A stretch of 64,000 nucleotides of DNA, from contig NC_050732.1 in the NCBI RefSeq assembly GCF_014133895.1, positions 310,001 through 374,000 of the forward strand, given 5' to 3'. Both the position numbers and the translations under genes were made by a program. Shown one piece after another: positions 1-10,352 of this stretch (positions within the stretch are counted from its first letter, which is position 1; each line of letters starts with the position of its first letter). The notes beneath the pieces were generated by a model. The model was not told where the DNA came from. It ran no database searches and was given only the letters and a program-made list of their open reading frames with translations. Origin of the DNA: Torulaspora globosa (taxonomy: Eukaryota > Ascomycota > Saccharomycetes > Saccharomycetales > Saccharomycetaceae).

Positions 1-1956
1 GTGCGTAGAAGTAGCACGAATAGGCAAGCAACTAATAACACTAAACTATCTGTGAAGACAAATCTAATTACTTCAAACGATGCAGTGAGCCCCTCAGCTG
101 ACTCAGTCGTCAATTCATACACACCAGGATCCAGCCATGTCTTGGTCCCTCAACCGTACAGGGGTGCTAATGAAGGTTCTCGGAAATCGAAGTCAGACCA
201 AGATCAGATACTAAATCCCGTTTCAACCTTTATCAGTAAGCAGCGGAGTAATAGATCCAACTCCAATGCGTCTAATACAAGCTCCATCTTTACCATAAGA
301 TCTCAACCGCTTAAGAAAGGAAACTCAAAAAGAATCATTTCCTCAGCCTCTGCTGCCGATGTCTTTGAAGAGAACGACATTACCTTCATCGATGCTCCTG
401 AGCTTTCAGACACCGAGGATGATAATAGCGTATCCTCTGATGAGATAATTTGGTCAAATCATGGTACGAATAAACCAGAAGATAAGAACATACAGAAATT
501 GCAAAAGACTTCAGGCATCGAGACTAGTGATGCGGAGAGCATGATACCTTCTTTAGCTGGTGGCGAGGCCGATGAGAAGAATGGTGTTGACAGAAAAATG
601 ACTTTGCGCCCATCACCAGAAGTTGTCTACCAAAACTTGGAGAAGTTCTTTCCTCACGCCAACTTGGATAAACCTGTACTTGAGGGCGTCACGCCTCCTG
701 TGTCCCCCAAATCAATGGACAATAAGGCAATGTGTAAAGCTTATGAGTCAGAAGAGTCAAGAATGGAAGATGCTGCTGTCACCTCATCGCCTACAAGGCG
801 CTCTCCCCAGGCACCCTGTGCGGAGGACAGAGGGAATCGAAAGGACCGCCTTCCAAAGAGAGCGAAAACTATAAGGACCATCGCTCATGAAGCAAGTGAA
901 GCAAGGAAACAATCAATGAAAGTTAGGAGACAAAACACCAAGCTTTGGGGTACTCGTACAGTTGAAGTTACGGACAAACGTATGGTCTCGATTAACAAGA
1001 CTAAAAATTCACAAGGCCAATACAAAGAATTTGCCTGGATTAAAGGTGAGATGATTGGAAAAGGATCATTTGGAGCTGTTTATCTGTGCTTGAACGTCAC
1101 CACTGGTGAAATGATGGCTGTAAAACAGGTAGAAGTTCCAAGGTACGGTTCCCAAAATGAAGCGATGTTACATACTGTGGAGGCTCTGAGGGCCGAAGTC
1201 TCAACCCTCAAAAATTTAGATCATCTGAACATCGTCCAATACCTCGGTTTTGAGGTGAAAGACAACATCAATAGTCTTTTTCTGGAATATGTTGCCGGTG
1301 GTTCGGTGGGTTCTTTGATCCGCATGTATGGAAGATTTGATGAGCCGATGATTAAACATTTAACGACTCAGGTTTTGAGCGGTCTTTCTTACCTACACTC
1401 TCGTGGTATCTTGCATAGGGATATGAAAGCCGATAACTTACTGCTTGATCAAGAAGGAATTTGTAAAATCAGCGATTTCGGTATTTCGAGAAAGTCACAG
1501 GATATTTACTCGAATTCAGAAATGACGATGAGAGGTACCGTGTTTTGGATGGCTCCTGAAATGGTGGACACAGCTCAAGGGTACAGTGCCAAGGTAGATA
1601 TCTGGTCTGTCGGCTGCGTTGTATTAGAAATGCTTGCCGGAAAGCGGCCATGGTCCAATTTAGAGGTAGTTGCAGCAATGTTCAAGATTGGCAAGTCCAA
1701 ATCGGCTCCACCCATCCCAGAGGATACCTTACCTCTAATTTCCCAATTTGGTAGAGATTTCTTGGATGCATGCTTCGAAGTTGATCCAGAAGCTAGACCC
1801 ACAGCCGATCAGTTGCTTCGCCATCCATTTCTTCATCTTGACCAACCTTTTGACTTCAAGTCGACGAAGCTTGCCAAGCTCATCAGATCGAATGATAGAG
1901 TAAACTCAACAAAACTAAGGGCTGGCTCGCAAGATAAATGTCAGTTACAAGTTTGA
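1..1956 (+). CDS. BCK1: MAPKKK of the cell-wall integrity pathway, 3' part (Bck1)
   Basis: Partial gene: the reading frame is open at the left edge, so the start lies outside the window; 651 codons remain. Residues about 345-620 of the fragment form a serine/threonine kinase domain. Visible parts are the glycine loop GKGSFG (353-358), the catalytic lysine in MMAVKQ (375), HRD (472-474), DFG (492-494) and APE (518-520). The preceding ~340 residues are low-complexity and serine-rich. Bck1 is known to receive the signal from Pkc1 and to phosphorylate Mkk1/Mkk2 in the pathway ending at Slt2. The identity rests on the kinase domain and on KHA1 following on the opposite strand, as in S. cerevisiae (YJL095W, YJL094C). 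It converges on KHA1 with 70 bp between stop codons. Confidence 0.93.
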   Translation: MRRSSTNRQATNNTKLSVKTNLITSNDAVSPSADSVVNSYTPGSSHVLVPQPYRGANEGSRKSKSDQDQILNPVSTFISKQRSNRSNSNASNTSSIFTIRSQPLKKGNSKRIISSASAADVFEENDITFIDAPELSDTEDDNSVSSDEIIWSNHGTNKPEDKNIQKLQKTSGIETSDAESMIPSLAGGEADEKNGVDRKMTLRPSPEVVYQNLEKFFPHANLDKPVLEGVTPPVSPKSMDNKAMCKAYESEESRMEDAAVTSSPTRRSPQAPCAEDRGNRKDRLPKRAKTIRTIAHEASEARKQSMKVRRQNTKLWGTRTVEVTDKRMVSINKTKNSQGQYKEFAWIKGEMIGKGSFGAVYLCLNVTTGEMMAVKQVEVPRYGSQNEAMLHTVEALRAEVSTLKNLDHLNIVQYLGFEVKDNINSLFLEYVAGGSVGSLIRMYGRFDEPMIKHLTTQVLSGLSYLHSRGILHRDMKADNLLLDQEGICKISDFGISRKSQDIYSNSEMTMRGTVFWMAPEMVDTAQGYSAKVDIWSVGCVVLEMLAGKRPWSNLEVVAAMFKIGKSKSAPPIPEDTLPLISQFGRDFLDACFEVDPEARPTADQLLRHPFLHLDQPFDFKSTKLAKLIRSNDRVNSTKLRAGSQDKCQLQV

Positions 1957-2026
1957 ACTCAAGTCATACCGCATTACAGATACATAGCATTACAAAATTT
2001 AGCATTAATTCTTCCACCAATACCCT

Positions 2027-4645
2027 TTAGCGAACATCCTTAACATTGTTATGCACCACTAGTACATTGAATTTGTCATTAGCACCACGTAATATGACAT
2101 TTTTAACTTCCTCGCTGAACGGAATCTCTCCTTCGAACGAACTTTCAGCAACGATAACAGTGTTTTCCTCTAAATCACTCAGCTGCTTCTCGCTCATTCC
2201 TGTTTCAAGAACTGTATCAATGAAGGGCAGCGCAGCAGAGTCAGCCTCGGTCTTTTGATCACAGTTAATGGTTTGAATATCCACAGCGCCATCATTGGCG
2301 CATCCTCGGTCATTGAAAAGTTCGTGGAGCTGATCGATGAACGCGCTATTCATACTGTTGATGTAGATGGTACCCCGAGGAAGCACGCCTCCGGCCCTAT
2401 TACGATGACACATCAAAAGCAGTAAATGCAGGGCCAAAAAGTCCGAAGAAGTCAGATTGGGTTTCGGCAAAAGCAAGTGAAAGCCTCTCTCCTTCGATCG
2501 ATCAATGTAAGCACGATCTCCTCTATTGCTGATTAGCAGCGCAAAATTCGCTTTCAAAGATGAAGAAATGGTACTGAAGAATCCAGAAGAAAGATCATTT
2601 AATCCTAGAATGTGTGAATAAAATTGGGAAAAGTGCGCATAATGTTCTCTGGGAGGGATTTCTGTTCCGCTAATATCAGCAAAGGCACCTCTCAGCGGCA
2701 AAAGAATCAAATCTGTGGGCTTCATTCTCATAGAAGCGATGTTTGCTGCTCCTTCCCTAATCGTAGAAAAGATCACCTCACTGGAGAACTGAATGTGACT
2801 GAGACGGGCGAAAATGTCAAATATCTGTAAGATAGAGTCCGTGTTCACAGTAAAATCGGGGTCTTCGTTATGCAGAGATGATGACTGCAGAAGATCCGCG
2901 GTTCGCTCCGTTAGCTGCCTTAAGTGAACAGCTCTCAATGGGATTTCTAGCTCGAAGCCTAACACATCCTCCTCGATTACTGTCAATGCTGTTTCAGCAT
3001 CATCATTATTACGTGACCACACGCGCGTAAGTTTCTTGACTTTGCTTAGGCTTGGTCTTGACGAAGAACTGCTTGACTTCCTGCTGCATTCCTTGTGTCG
3101 CACTGAAATCAAACTAGGTGTCGTTCCAGGTTTTCCGATAACTAAGCTATTGATCAGCTCTAATGAGGATGAGATCGTTTCGATCGAATTCGTAATACTG
3201 ATGACTTCTGTAATATGAAAGTTTTTAACATCTTCGAATGAGTGAAGGCCTGGTACCGCTGCTTCATCTTCATCAACTGCCAATATCACCGAGGAAGGAG
3301 CCTCTGAAGTATCTTTTTCATCGCTTTTCTTAAAGCGTATTTCGTTTCTGTATGATTCTGGGAAGACCCATAGCGTCAGAGGAGTGGTGACAAAGGTGGA
3401 AACCAGTGCCATCAAGACAAACATTCCAAAAATCTTTCTTGTGATGATGCCAGCATTTAACCCCACAGTCAGCACAACAATTTCTACGATGCCTTTGCAT
3501 GACAACAGGATACCGACAGCAGTTGATTCTCTGAGAAATAAACCATGAAGTCTGGCTGCGATCGTGCCAGATACTACCTTTGTACTTATAGCAATCCCAA
3601 TGCTTGCAAAGACATAACCCCAGTCCCTTCCCTCGTTTAGCAAGGTTAAGTCGACATTAAGACCTGCTACCGCAAAATAGATTGGAATTAGAACGATGTT
3701 TGGTATATCCTCCATTCTTTCCGCCAGTTTCACCACATAGTTATTTTCCCTTGGAACGATCAGTCCAGCCATAAAGGCACCAAAGATCGGATGCACACCA
3801 ATGATATCGGTAAAATATGCGGAAATGAACACGATGAATAGAACACACATCGTAGCCACTGGTGAAGGTTTAGATCTTTCCAGTTCACGGGTTCTGAGCA
3901 AACTCCACCGTAGTGTGTACTTGACAGGATACGCTATGAACAGAAACCAACCGAACGTGCACAGCAGGATGTAAACCGTATTGACGGGATTCGACGAGGC
4001 GTTTGAGAGAATCACACTTAGAGCAAGCATAATCCATCCCAATATATCGTTCACAATACCTCCACCAAGAACCACGATGCCAGCACGCTCCTTGATTAGG
4101 TTCAACTCGTTGAGGATACGACAGAGAACAGGAAACGCCGTCACAGAAAGTGAAACAGCGATATACACCATAAAGACCGTGAACTTGACGTGTCCTGCCG
4201 ACCCGCGACCTGGCACATACGTATTGTAGAGCGGCACTGCAAATAGACACCCAAACCCAAACGGCACGCACAGCGACGCCAAACCAATCGACATTGCCTT
4301 CTTCAGATGCTTCTTGATAAACCCAGTGTCCACTTCCAGACCCAGAAAGAACATAAACAGAATAATACCGATATTGGCTGTCAGATTCAGACCAACTATC
4401 GACGCCTGCGGGAAAACGGTTGCCGTATAGTTCGGTATCTGTCCAAACACTGTCGGACCCAAGATCACACCCGCAATAACCTCAGAGATAACCTTTGGCT
4501 GGCGGATCCTTGAAAACGGGATATGAACCAGGTTACAAACCACCATGATCAGGCAAGCCTGGAAAAGCCATAGTGTCACTGGGGACCGTGTTTCGAATAC
4601 AAACGGATTCTGACCCGCGATCACCCCTCCCACGGACGATGCCAT
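2027..4645 (-). CDS. KHA1: K+/H+ antiporter (Kha1)
   Basis: 872 residues, almost the length of S. cerevisiae Kha1 (about 873). The first ~430 residues hold about a dozen hydrophobic segments of the CPA2 cation/proton exchanger fold, including FFLGLEVD (99-106), typical of the family. The last ~440 residues are hydrophilic and probably cytosolic. The family exchanges K+ for H+ in internal membranes (Golgi in yeast) and helps control lumenal pH and potassium. The ATG is at 4643-4645. The gene is divergent from SRS2. In S. cerevisiae the potassium channel gene TOK1 lies between these two; here only about 600 bp of non-coding DNA is present. Confidence 0.93.
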   Translation of the reverse strand: MASSVGGVIAGQNPFVFETRSPVTLWLFQACLIMVVCNLVHIPFSRIRQPKVISEVIAGVILGPTVFGQIPNYTATVFPQASIVGLNLTANIGIILFMFFLGLEVDTGFIKKHLKKAMSIGLASLCVPFGFGCLFAVPLYNTYVPGRGSAGHVKFTVFMVYIAVSLSVTAFPVLCRILNELNLIKERAGIVVLGGGIVNDILGWIMLALSVILSNASSNPVNTVYILLCTFGWFLFIAYPVKYTLRWSLLRTRELERSKPSPVATMCVLFIVFISAYFTDIIGVHPIFGAFMAGLIVPRENNYVVKLAERMEDIPNIVLIPIYFAVAGLNVDLTLLNEGRDWGYVFASIGIAISTKVVSGTIAARLHGLFLRESTAVGILLSCKGIVEIVVLTVGLNAGIITRKIFGMFVLMALVSTFVTTPLTLWVFPESYRNEIRFKKSDEKDTSEAPSSVILAVDEDEAAVPGLHSFEDVKNFHITEVISITNSIETISSSLELINSLVIGKPGTTPSLISVRHKECSRKSSSSSSRPSLSKVKKLTRVWSRNNDDAETALTVIEEDVLGFELEIPLRAVHLRQLTERTADLLQSSSLHNEDPDFTVNTDSILQIFDIFARLSHIQFSSEVIFSTIREGAANIASMRMKPTDLILLPLRGAFADISGTEIPPREHYAHFSQFYSHILGLNDLSSGFFSTISSSLKANFALLISNRGDRAYIDRSKERGFHLLLPKPNLTSSDFLALHLLLLMCHRNRAGGVLPRGTIYINSMNSAFIDQLHELFNDRGCANDGAVDIQTINCDQKTEADSAALPFIDTVLETGMSEKQLSDLEENTVIVAESSFEGEIPFSEEVKNVILRGANDKFNVLVVHNNVKDVR

Positions 4646-5250
4646 AATCTACCGATCCAGACCGGTAACCACTAGTTCTGACACGATACAAACCCCCGTT
4701 AGGCCTCTGCCTTCTCTCTAACCAGCGATGCTGTACCCATCGGTGCCATTAAGAGTGAAACTTCTAACGCGCGGCGGAACACGTAGTCTCGTATATAATC
4801 AGAGACATCTAAACCCAGAGGTTTTAGACCATCTTGCTAAGCCAATCAGGTTCTAAGCACCGCCAGAAGCCCTGCCAAGTCCATAACCGGTTAATCTCCC
4901 GTTTTCAGCTCGCGAATCCGGTGGGTAGTGCTGGACAAACACTCGCGGTCGCTCTTTGGGCAATCAGACTCGCTATTCTCGCGGGAAAGCTCGGAAACAA
5001 GCGCTTAGGAGCATGATAGCTGCTGGGCTCGAAGATTAAATATGCTTGCCGGTTCCCCAAGCGTTGATATCGCTTAAAAGTTGTCGTTTGCACTGTGAAT
5101 AACCATAGTAACTTTTAACGTGTACTACGCGCGTCAGTGGTTTATTTACCTTTGGTGAAGACTACGGGATAGGCCATCGAGAGCAGTGAGAGGGCTTTAT
5201 AAGGCGAGTGTTGATCATTGGAGACCACCTGGCTGGCACAGAAACGTTCC
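4646..5250. other. Divergent intergenic region KHA1/SRS2
   Basis: About 605 bp without a recognisable gene. It must hold both promoters. An ACGCGCGT word at 5127-5134, about 120 bp upstream of the SRS2 ATG, resembles the MCB core (ACGCG) bound by MBF in G1/S promoters but is not the exact ACGCGT. I see no trace of the TOK1 channel that occupies this position in S. cerevisiae. Confidence 0.6.
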
Positions 5251-8200
5251 ATGGAGTCGAACGCCGTTTTGAAGGAGATCCTGTCGTCTCTGAACAGGCA
5301 GCAGAGGGTAGCGGTGCAATTCGATCATGCCAAGGCTCTGCAGGTGATTGCTGGCCCCGGGACAGGTAAAACCAAGGTGTTGACTTCCAGGGTGGCGTAT
5401 CTTCTCCTTCACCATCGAATCAAGCCGCAGGATATCATAGTGACGACTTTCACGAACAAGGCTGCCAAGGAGATGATCGAGAGGTTGTCGAAGATGCTGC
5501 AGGGATCCGGTATCAGGGTCTCGGATATCATGATTGGCACGTTTCACAGCGTTTGCCTGAAGATTTTGTCGCGTTTTGGGCACAAGATAGGACTGCGAAA
5601 GGATTGGAGGATAGTAGATGAGAGCGAGATAGACAAGATAATGCAGGAAATGATAGAAAAGATGCCCGACTCTATACGAGACCAAGCTAACTCAATGGCG
5701 AGAAAAGTGAACCTCTGTCTCCCGAAAAAAGGTACGGATGAGTGGGCTGTACATCCAAAGGCTGTCAAGAAACAGATCTCGCGGCTGAAAGCTTTTGCTG
5801 TCATACCCGAGGAGTATCAGAAAGATAACCATCACGATCAAGCATTGGCGTATTTCTATGAGAAGTATCAAGCGGAGCTGAGCAAGCTTAACGCGTTGGA
5901 TTTCGATGACCTGCTGATGTATGCGTTCCGCCTTTTGACTACCGAGCGTTGTCTGCCGTACATGCAGCACGTACTCGTGGATGAGTTCCAAGACACTAAT
6001 GGCATACAAATGGATCTCATGTTTCTGTTCGCAAAGGGGAACCACCACCTCTCGCGGGGGATAACTGTGGTGGGAGATCCGGACCAAAGTATCTATGCAT
6101 TTAGACATGCCTTGGCTCAGAATTTCGAAGCTATGGCAAACAAGTGTCCGATTGAATGTTCGAGAGTCATTTTGATTGAAAATTATCGTTCCTCGCAAAA
6201 GATTCTGGACACCAGCGAAACCCTTATTAAGCAACAATCGCGAGGCCGCGCAGATCGGTTACCTTTACGGGCGCAATTTGATTGTGAATTTGCCCCAGTG
6301 TACATCGATTTCCCAGCGGCATTTTTGGAGGGCCCCTCGTTGATAAGAGAGATGCTTTACCTGAAGGCTCTACCGAATCTGTTTACGTTTAATGATTTTG
6401 CTATCCTTGTTCGACAGCGACGGCAAATAAAGAGCATAGAAACGGCGTTGATTGAGCATGGCATACCATACAAGATAATTCGAGGACATGCCTTTTGGGA
6501 GCTGAAGGAAGTTGTCTCCATGCTAAATCTCTTGAAGTGCGTTTTCTTTGATAATGAACGCCACACAATGCTATCAGTTTTACAATATCCAGCCAGAGGT
6601 CTCGGAGCAGCTTCTGCGGGGAAGATCAAAGCAATACTCGATGATTATCAAGGAACTGCCTTTCACGGCCTGAAAAAAATCTCCGAGAATACTTTGAAGA
6701 TAGGCATACCAGCAAAGGCCATGCAAGTCGTGAAAGACTTCATCGCTATGATCAATTATTGTCAGACCTTGAGCAAGAATCCAAACAGCACAACGTTGAA
6801 TGATATCTTCGAGAAGCTTTACGAGGGATCGGGCATGCGGCATGAATATCTCTACAATGATGGTAAAAAGAAATCAGAGATACAGGGTGACGAGGACCCA
6901 AATTATTCAAATCCTCGACACAAAAATGTCATGATCTTGAAGAGCTATTTCACTGGTAATGGCATGTCAAAGAGCTTTGAAGCCACAACCGAGGCCAAGT
7001 CGCCGCAAGAACTTTTGAAAACACGAAGCGATAATACTGGATCGCAAGCTAACACGGTCAAAAACCATATTCGCGATTTCTTCCTCTCCTTAAGTTTATT
7101 CTCAACTGAGACTAGTGACGCTGGAATGGGTAAAAAAGATGAACAGGAAAAGAATGGTTTTGTTACAATTTCCACAATTCATGGAGCCAAAGGTTTAGAA
7201 TGGCCTGTGGTATTTATACCAGGCTGCGAGGAAGGTATAATACCGTCAATCTTTGGAGACGAAAAAGCGCAAGAGAATGACGAAGATGAAGACGAAGACC
7301 AGGACCAGGAAAGCGTTGCGGGTTCAGAAAGCAGTAGAATTGAGCAACCCGTAAGCCCGCGCAAGGCGCAGAGTTTCACTACTGATAGTTCTCTAGACGA
7401 GGAAAGAAGAATGTTTTTTGTTGCTCAGACCCGAGCAAAGCACTTACTTTATCACTCCGCAGCAACTGGAGGTGGACGCTCAGAGGGTAGCCCAAGCAGA
7501 TTTCTGACCACCGATTTGTTAGGTACAATGACTGACCATCAGGGACTTTTCGATAGTGTGGAAGTGATAAAGAAGTTCTACGTCAACCTAGGCCGGGAAC
7601 CTCCCATGGAAAGTCGTCAGTTTCAACTGACACGGCTCGTCCAGGACTATGCCAAGTTTATAGAAAACAGAAGGGAAAGATTTGTCTGGAACGGCGATTT
7701 CGTTGTGAATATGTTCAAGTTTGACATAACCAAGAATGTCCAAGCCGGTTACTCCACAAGTTTCACTACCGCTGCTGCTCAGTTGCAATACTCTAACGGG
7801 CCCTCTTCAGACAAATATTCCAACGAAGGAACAGCGGAAGGCAAGACTGTTCGTACAAGTCCGAAAAATTCAAGCTCAAATAGGAATACGGCGGCAAAGT
7901 CGCCCAAAAGGGCTTATGCCCCTCCACTGAAAGATAAAGGTGACATTCGTTTGATTTCTCCAACAAAGAATATTGCCCCAGTGTCGCCTACCGGTTCACC
8001 GGCAAAGAAACGCAGTTATGCACCAACCTACAGGCCATCTAGAAACGCCCCAAACGCACTTGCTTGTAAACGCAAGCTCTTTGCCCCTACTCAAGAGAAA
8101 GTACAACTCAAAATGGAGAAAAGTCTATCCTCAAGAGATTTGGAAGATTCTTTTGATGAAAGAGCCAGTGCATCAGAAAAAAGCTTTTCCCCTGCCAATA

Positions 8201-8667
8201 AATTTGGCTCAAAGTCTTCTTCCAATCTCAAAGAGGAGAATGAGAGTAAGGCTATGATGACTGAATCTCTCAGCAGAAAGTCGGAAATAGGTCGCCGATC
8301 TAAGAGGATGCTATATGCCACTCCAATAGATATTTCAGGCCAAAATACGTCGAATAAAATCGATCAATCAAAGGAAACTCCGAACAGTTCTTACTTTAGC
8401 GGGGAAGACAGTCTCAACACTACAGCAGCGGAGCTTTTGCACAATCCTAATGATGTGTTGGTTGATACCAGACCCATCATCGCTAGCGCCAAAACGTTGG
8501 CGGATGCCGCAAGAAAACCCACTAAAAGCAGAGAAAGCAGAGATACGGGCTCATCTAACAAAGTCAAACTGGAGAGTTCATCCAGCCAGTGCGACATCTT
8601 CTCCCAGTTATCAAGAGCCAAGAAAAAGACAAAATTAAGCGACGGCGAAATCATCATCATTGACTAA
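5251..8667 (+). CDS. SRS2: DNA helicase and anti-recombinase (Srs2)
   Basis: The frame extends upstream to a TTG at 5218, but the first ATG is at 5251, giving 1138 residues (S. cerevisiae about 1174). UvrD/PcrA-type superfamily 1 helicase motifs appear in order: Walker A AGPGTGKT, TTFTNKAAKEM, DEFQDTN (Walker B), VVGDPDQSIYAFRHA, STIHGAKGLEW, and RMFFVAQTRAK. The C-terminal third is disordered and ends in DIFSQLSRAKKK followed by GEIIIID. In S. cerevisiae these last elements are the PCNA-binding segment and the SUMO-interacting motif that recruit Srs2 to SUMO-PCNA, where it strips Rad51 from single-stranded DNA. Their conservation implies the same recruitment. A KR-x-Y-A-P-like motif recurs in the tail. 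It converges on GWT1. Confidence 0.96.
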   Translation: MESNAVLKEILSSLNRQQRVAVQFDHAKALQVIAGPGTGKTKVLTSRVAYLLLHHRIKPQDIIVTTFTNKAAKEMIERLSKMLQGSGIRVSDIMIGTFHSVCLKILSRFGHKIGLRKDWRIVDESEIDKIMQEMIEKMPDSIRDQANSMARKVNLCLPKKGTDEWAVHPKAVKKQISRLKAFAVIPEEYQKDNHHDQALAYFYEKYQAELSKLNALDFDDLLMYAFRLLTTERCLPYMQHVLVDEFQDTNGIQMDLMFLFAKGNHHLSRGITVVGDPDQSIYAFRHALAQNFEAMANKCPIECSRVILIENYRSSQKILDTSETLIKQQSRGRADRLPLRAQFDCEFAPVYIDFPAAFLEGPSLIREMLYLKALPNLFTFNDFAILVRQRRQIKSIETALIEHGIPYKIIRGHAFWELKEVVSMLNLLKCVFFDNERHTMLSVLQYPARGLGAASAGKIKAILDDYQGTAFHGLKKISENTLKIGIPAKAMQVVKDFIAMINYCQTLSKNPNSTTLNDIFEKLYEGSGMRHEYLYNDGKKKSEIQGDEDPNYSNPRHKNVMILKSYFTGNGMSKSFEATTEAKSPQELLKTRSDNTGSQANTVKNHIRDFFLSLSLFSTETSDAGMGKKDEQEKNGFVTISTIHGAKGLEWPVVFIPGCEEGIIPSIFGDEKAQENDEDEDEDQDQESVAGSESSRIEQPVSPRKAQSFTTDSSLDEERRMFFVAQTRAKHLLYHSAATGGGRSEGSPSRFLTTDLLGTMTDHQGLFDSVEVIKKFYVNLGREPPMESRQFQLTRLVQDYAKFIENRRERFVWNGDFVVNMFKFDITKNVQAGYSTSFTTAAAQLQYSNGPSSDKYSNEGTAEGKTVRTSPKNSSSNRNTAAKSPKRAYAPPLKDKGDIRLISPTKNIAPVSPTGSPAKKRSYAPTYRPSRNAPNALACKRKLFAPTQEKVQLKMEKSLSSRDLEDSFDERASASEKSFSPANKFGSKSSSNLKEENESKAMMTESLSRKSEIGRRSKRMLYATPIDISGQNTSNKIDQSKETPNSSYFSGEDSLNTTAAELLHNPNDVLVDTRPIIASAKTLADAARKPTKSRESRDTGSSNKVKLESSSSQCDIFSQLSRAKKKTKLSDGEIIIID

Positions 8668-8774
8668 ACACTGCATACAAGAGTTAGATTTTAAACGAAT
8701 CAATCTTGATAATAGATCCATAATAATATACAAATATACAATGTCATACAGTACTCGGATAAAGGTTAATTATA

Positions 8775-10229
8775 TTACAGCTTGATGTATATTTTCTTCT
8801 TGTAAAGAAACGTTGAAATAACGGCAATTGCGATAGCATAAACCATCATTACCGCTAAGGCCTTTTTGCTTGAAGCATCTATGGTCGAGGTAGACATATT
8901 TGTGAAGCCAGTCAGTAGATTCGATAGCAGAAATGTGAATAGACCGTTACTGTTAACGGCGTCCAGAGTCTCTGGAACCTCTTGCTCTCTCTTGTAACCG
9001 CTGAATAATTTGTGGATCAAGCAGTAACAGAGTAAAAATCCCGTGTTGTAAGCCATAACCCAGGAAACGTAAGGAAGATTTGCGAACCGCCGGGAGACGT
9101 AGTAGGGATCAAAAGCCATAGTGACTTGGGTTATCGCAATTCCGACAAAGGCCCAAAAGAATAGCCCTCCTAAAGGCGAGACCGTAGTTATCTTATCCCA
9201 CACTCTCCGCTCCATATCACCAGCAGGACGGCAGAGGACGTCCACTGAAGGTTTGTACAAATTATTCCTGGTCGGTTTGTCACCAAGAAGATAAAACCCT
9301 GCCGTTTGGCCCCAGAGAAATATAGAGCAATAACCCCAGAAAGAGAAAATTCCTTCTCTGTTGGCATTCAGAAAGCCGTTGCGAGGAGCCAAGATCAAAT
9401 ATTCCAGGACTCCCTCGCCTTTCGTCAAAATAAATTCATAAACAACTGATATTATCATCGCAATGATGCAACGGGGAACTCTATCAGCTATAGGATCCAC
9501 CAGAACAAGGAACGGCGGCAAAAGGGCTAGCGTCATGAAAAAGTTCCAATGAACTCCATACTCAGTAACGTGCTCTTGATATTCGAGATTCTTAACGAAA
9601 TACAGTCTCAACAATCCTAATATTAAAAGTGCGGCGCCCGATTTCAAGGCACTAAGCACTCGCTTAAGCACACTTGGTCTGACGGAAGGGTCTGATTTCT
9701 GCTTTAAAAGGACTCTCGCGGACACAAGACCGTTACTGAACACAAAAGAGCCAACTCCAAGGTCCATAAGAGACGTTCCCCAGGTCTCCACCTTCGCGAA
9801 TCGACGTGGGAATATCTGGAAGTCCACAGCTAGAATTGCCAGTGATGTAAGAACAAGCATATGACCACGGTATGCGGATATAAACGGCTTTCTGGTCAAC
9901 CGCAATGTATCTAACCGTTTATCTTTACCTCTTGGTTCGTTCTTAGGATGCCTCTTGTTGTTTCTAGATAGGAAAACCGTTATTAGGCAGGGTATAATAA
10001 TCAATATCTGTAGCAATGCGATATCACTGGAATAAGTAGTGATTGAAAGGAGGAGACAGATCCAATTGAGGGCGAAGTCCGCGAATATATTGGCATTGGA
10101 GCAAACTGAGAGAAGATTCCAACAAATATACGCCGTCAAAGCGATTGAGGTCACCAGATTTATTTCTGCAATCGATCCACCATTTAAGCCAGTAACAAAA
10201 TCTTCCTTGCGTTGTTTGAGCGACGACAT
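8775..10229 (-). CDS. GWT1: GPI-anchor inositol acyltransferase (Gwt1)
   Basis: 484 residues (S. cerevisiae about 490), strongly hydrophobic with about a dozen membrane segments. The N-terminus, MSSLKQRKEDFVTGLNGG, is characteristic of Gwt1/PIG-W. The enzyme acylates the inositol of glucosaminyl-phosphatidylinositol in the endoplasmic reticulum, an early step in GPI-anchor synthesis and the known target of the antifungal manogepix class. It lies between SRS2 and DPB11 as in S. cerevisiae (YJL091C), 122 bp downstream of DPB11 on the same strand. Confidence 0.95.
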   Translation of the reverse strand: MSSLKQRKEDFVTGLNGGSIAEINLVTSIALTAYICWNLLSVCSNANIFADFALNWICLLLSITTYSSDIALLQILIIIPCLITVFLSRNNKRHPKNEPRGKDKRLDTLRLTRKPFISAYRGHMLVLTSLAILAVDFQIFPRRFAKVETWGTSLMDLGVGSFVFSNGLVSARVLLKQKSDPSVRPSVLKRVLSALKSGAALLILGLLRLYFVKNLEYQEHVTEYGVHWNFFMTLALLPPFLVLVDPIADRVPRCIIAMIISVVYEFILTKGEGVLEYLILAPRNGFLNANREGIFSFWGYCSIFLWGQTAGFYLLGDKPTRNNLYKPSVDVLCRPAGDMERRVWDKITTVSPLGGLFFWAFVGIAITQVTMAFDPYYVSRRFANLPYVSWVMAYNTGFLLCYCLIHKLFSGYKREQEVPETLDAVNSNGLFTFLLSNLLTGFTNMSTSTIDASSKKALAVMMVYAIAIAVISTFLYKKKIYIKL

Positions 10230-10352
10230 TTACTGTTTTTAAGCTGCCTAAGTGAGTTAAGATACTTAAGTAAAGCGTTGCGCGAATCTCAAGTAATGGT
10301 GCGAACTTTCGACAAATAGTCGATATCGCTGAAATGACTATTACATTAAATG

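Noticed and set aside
3885..4271. Open frame inside KHA1 in another phase
   Set aside because: A shadow of the strongly supported KHA1 coding sequence.
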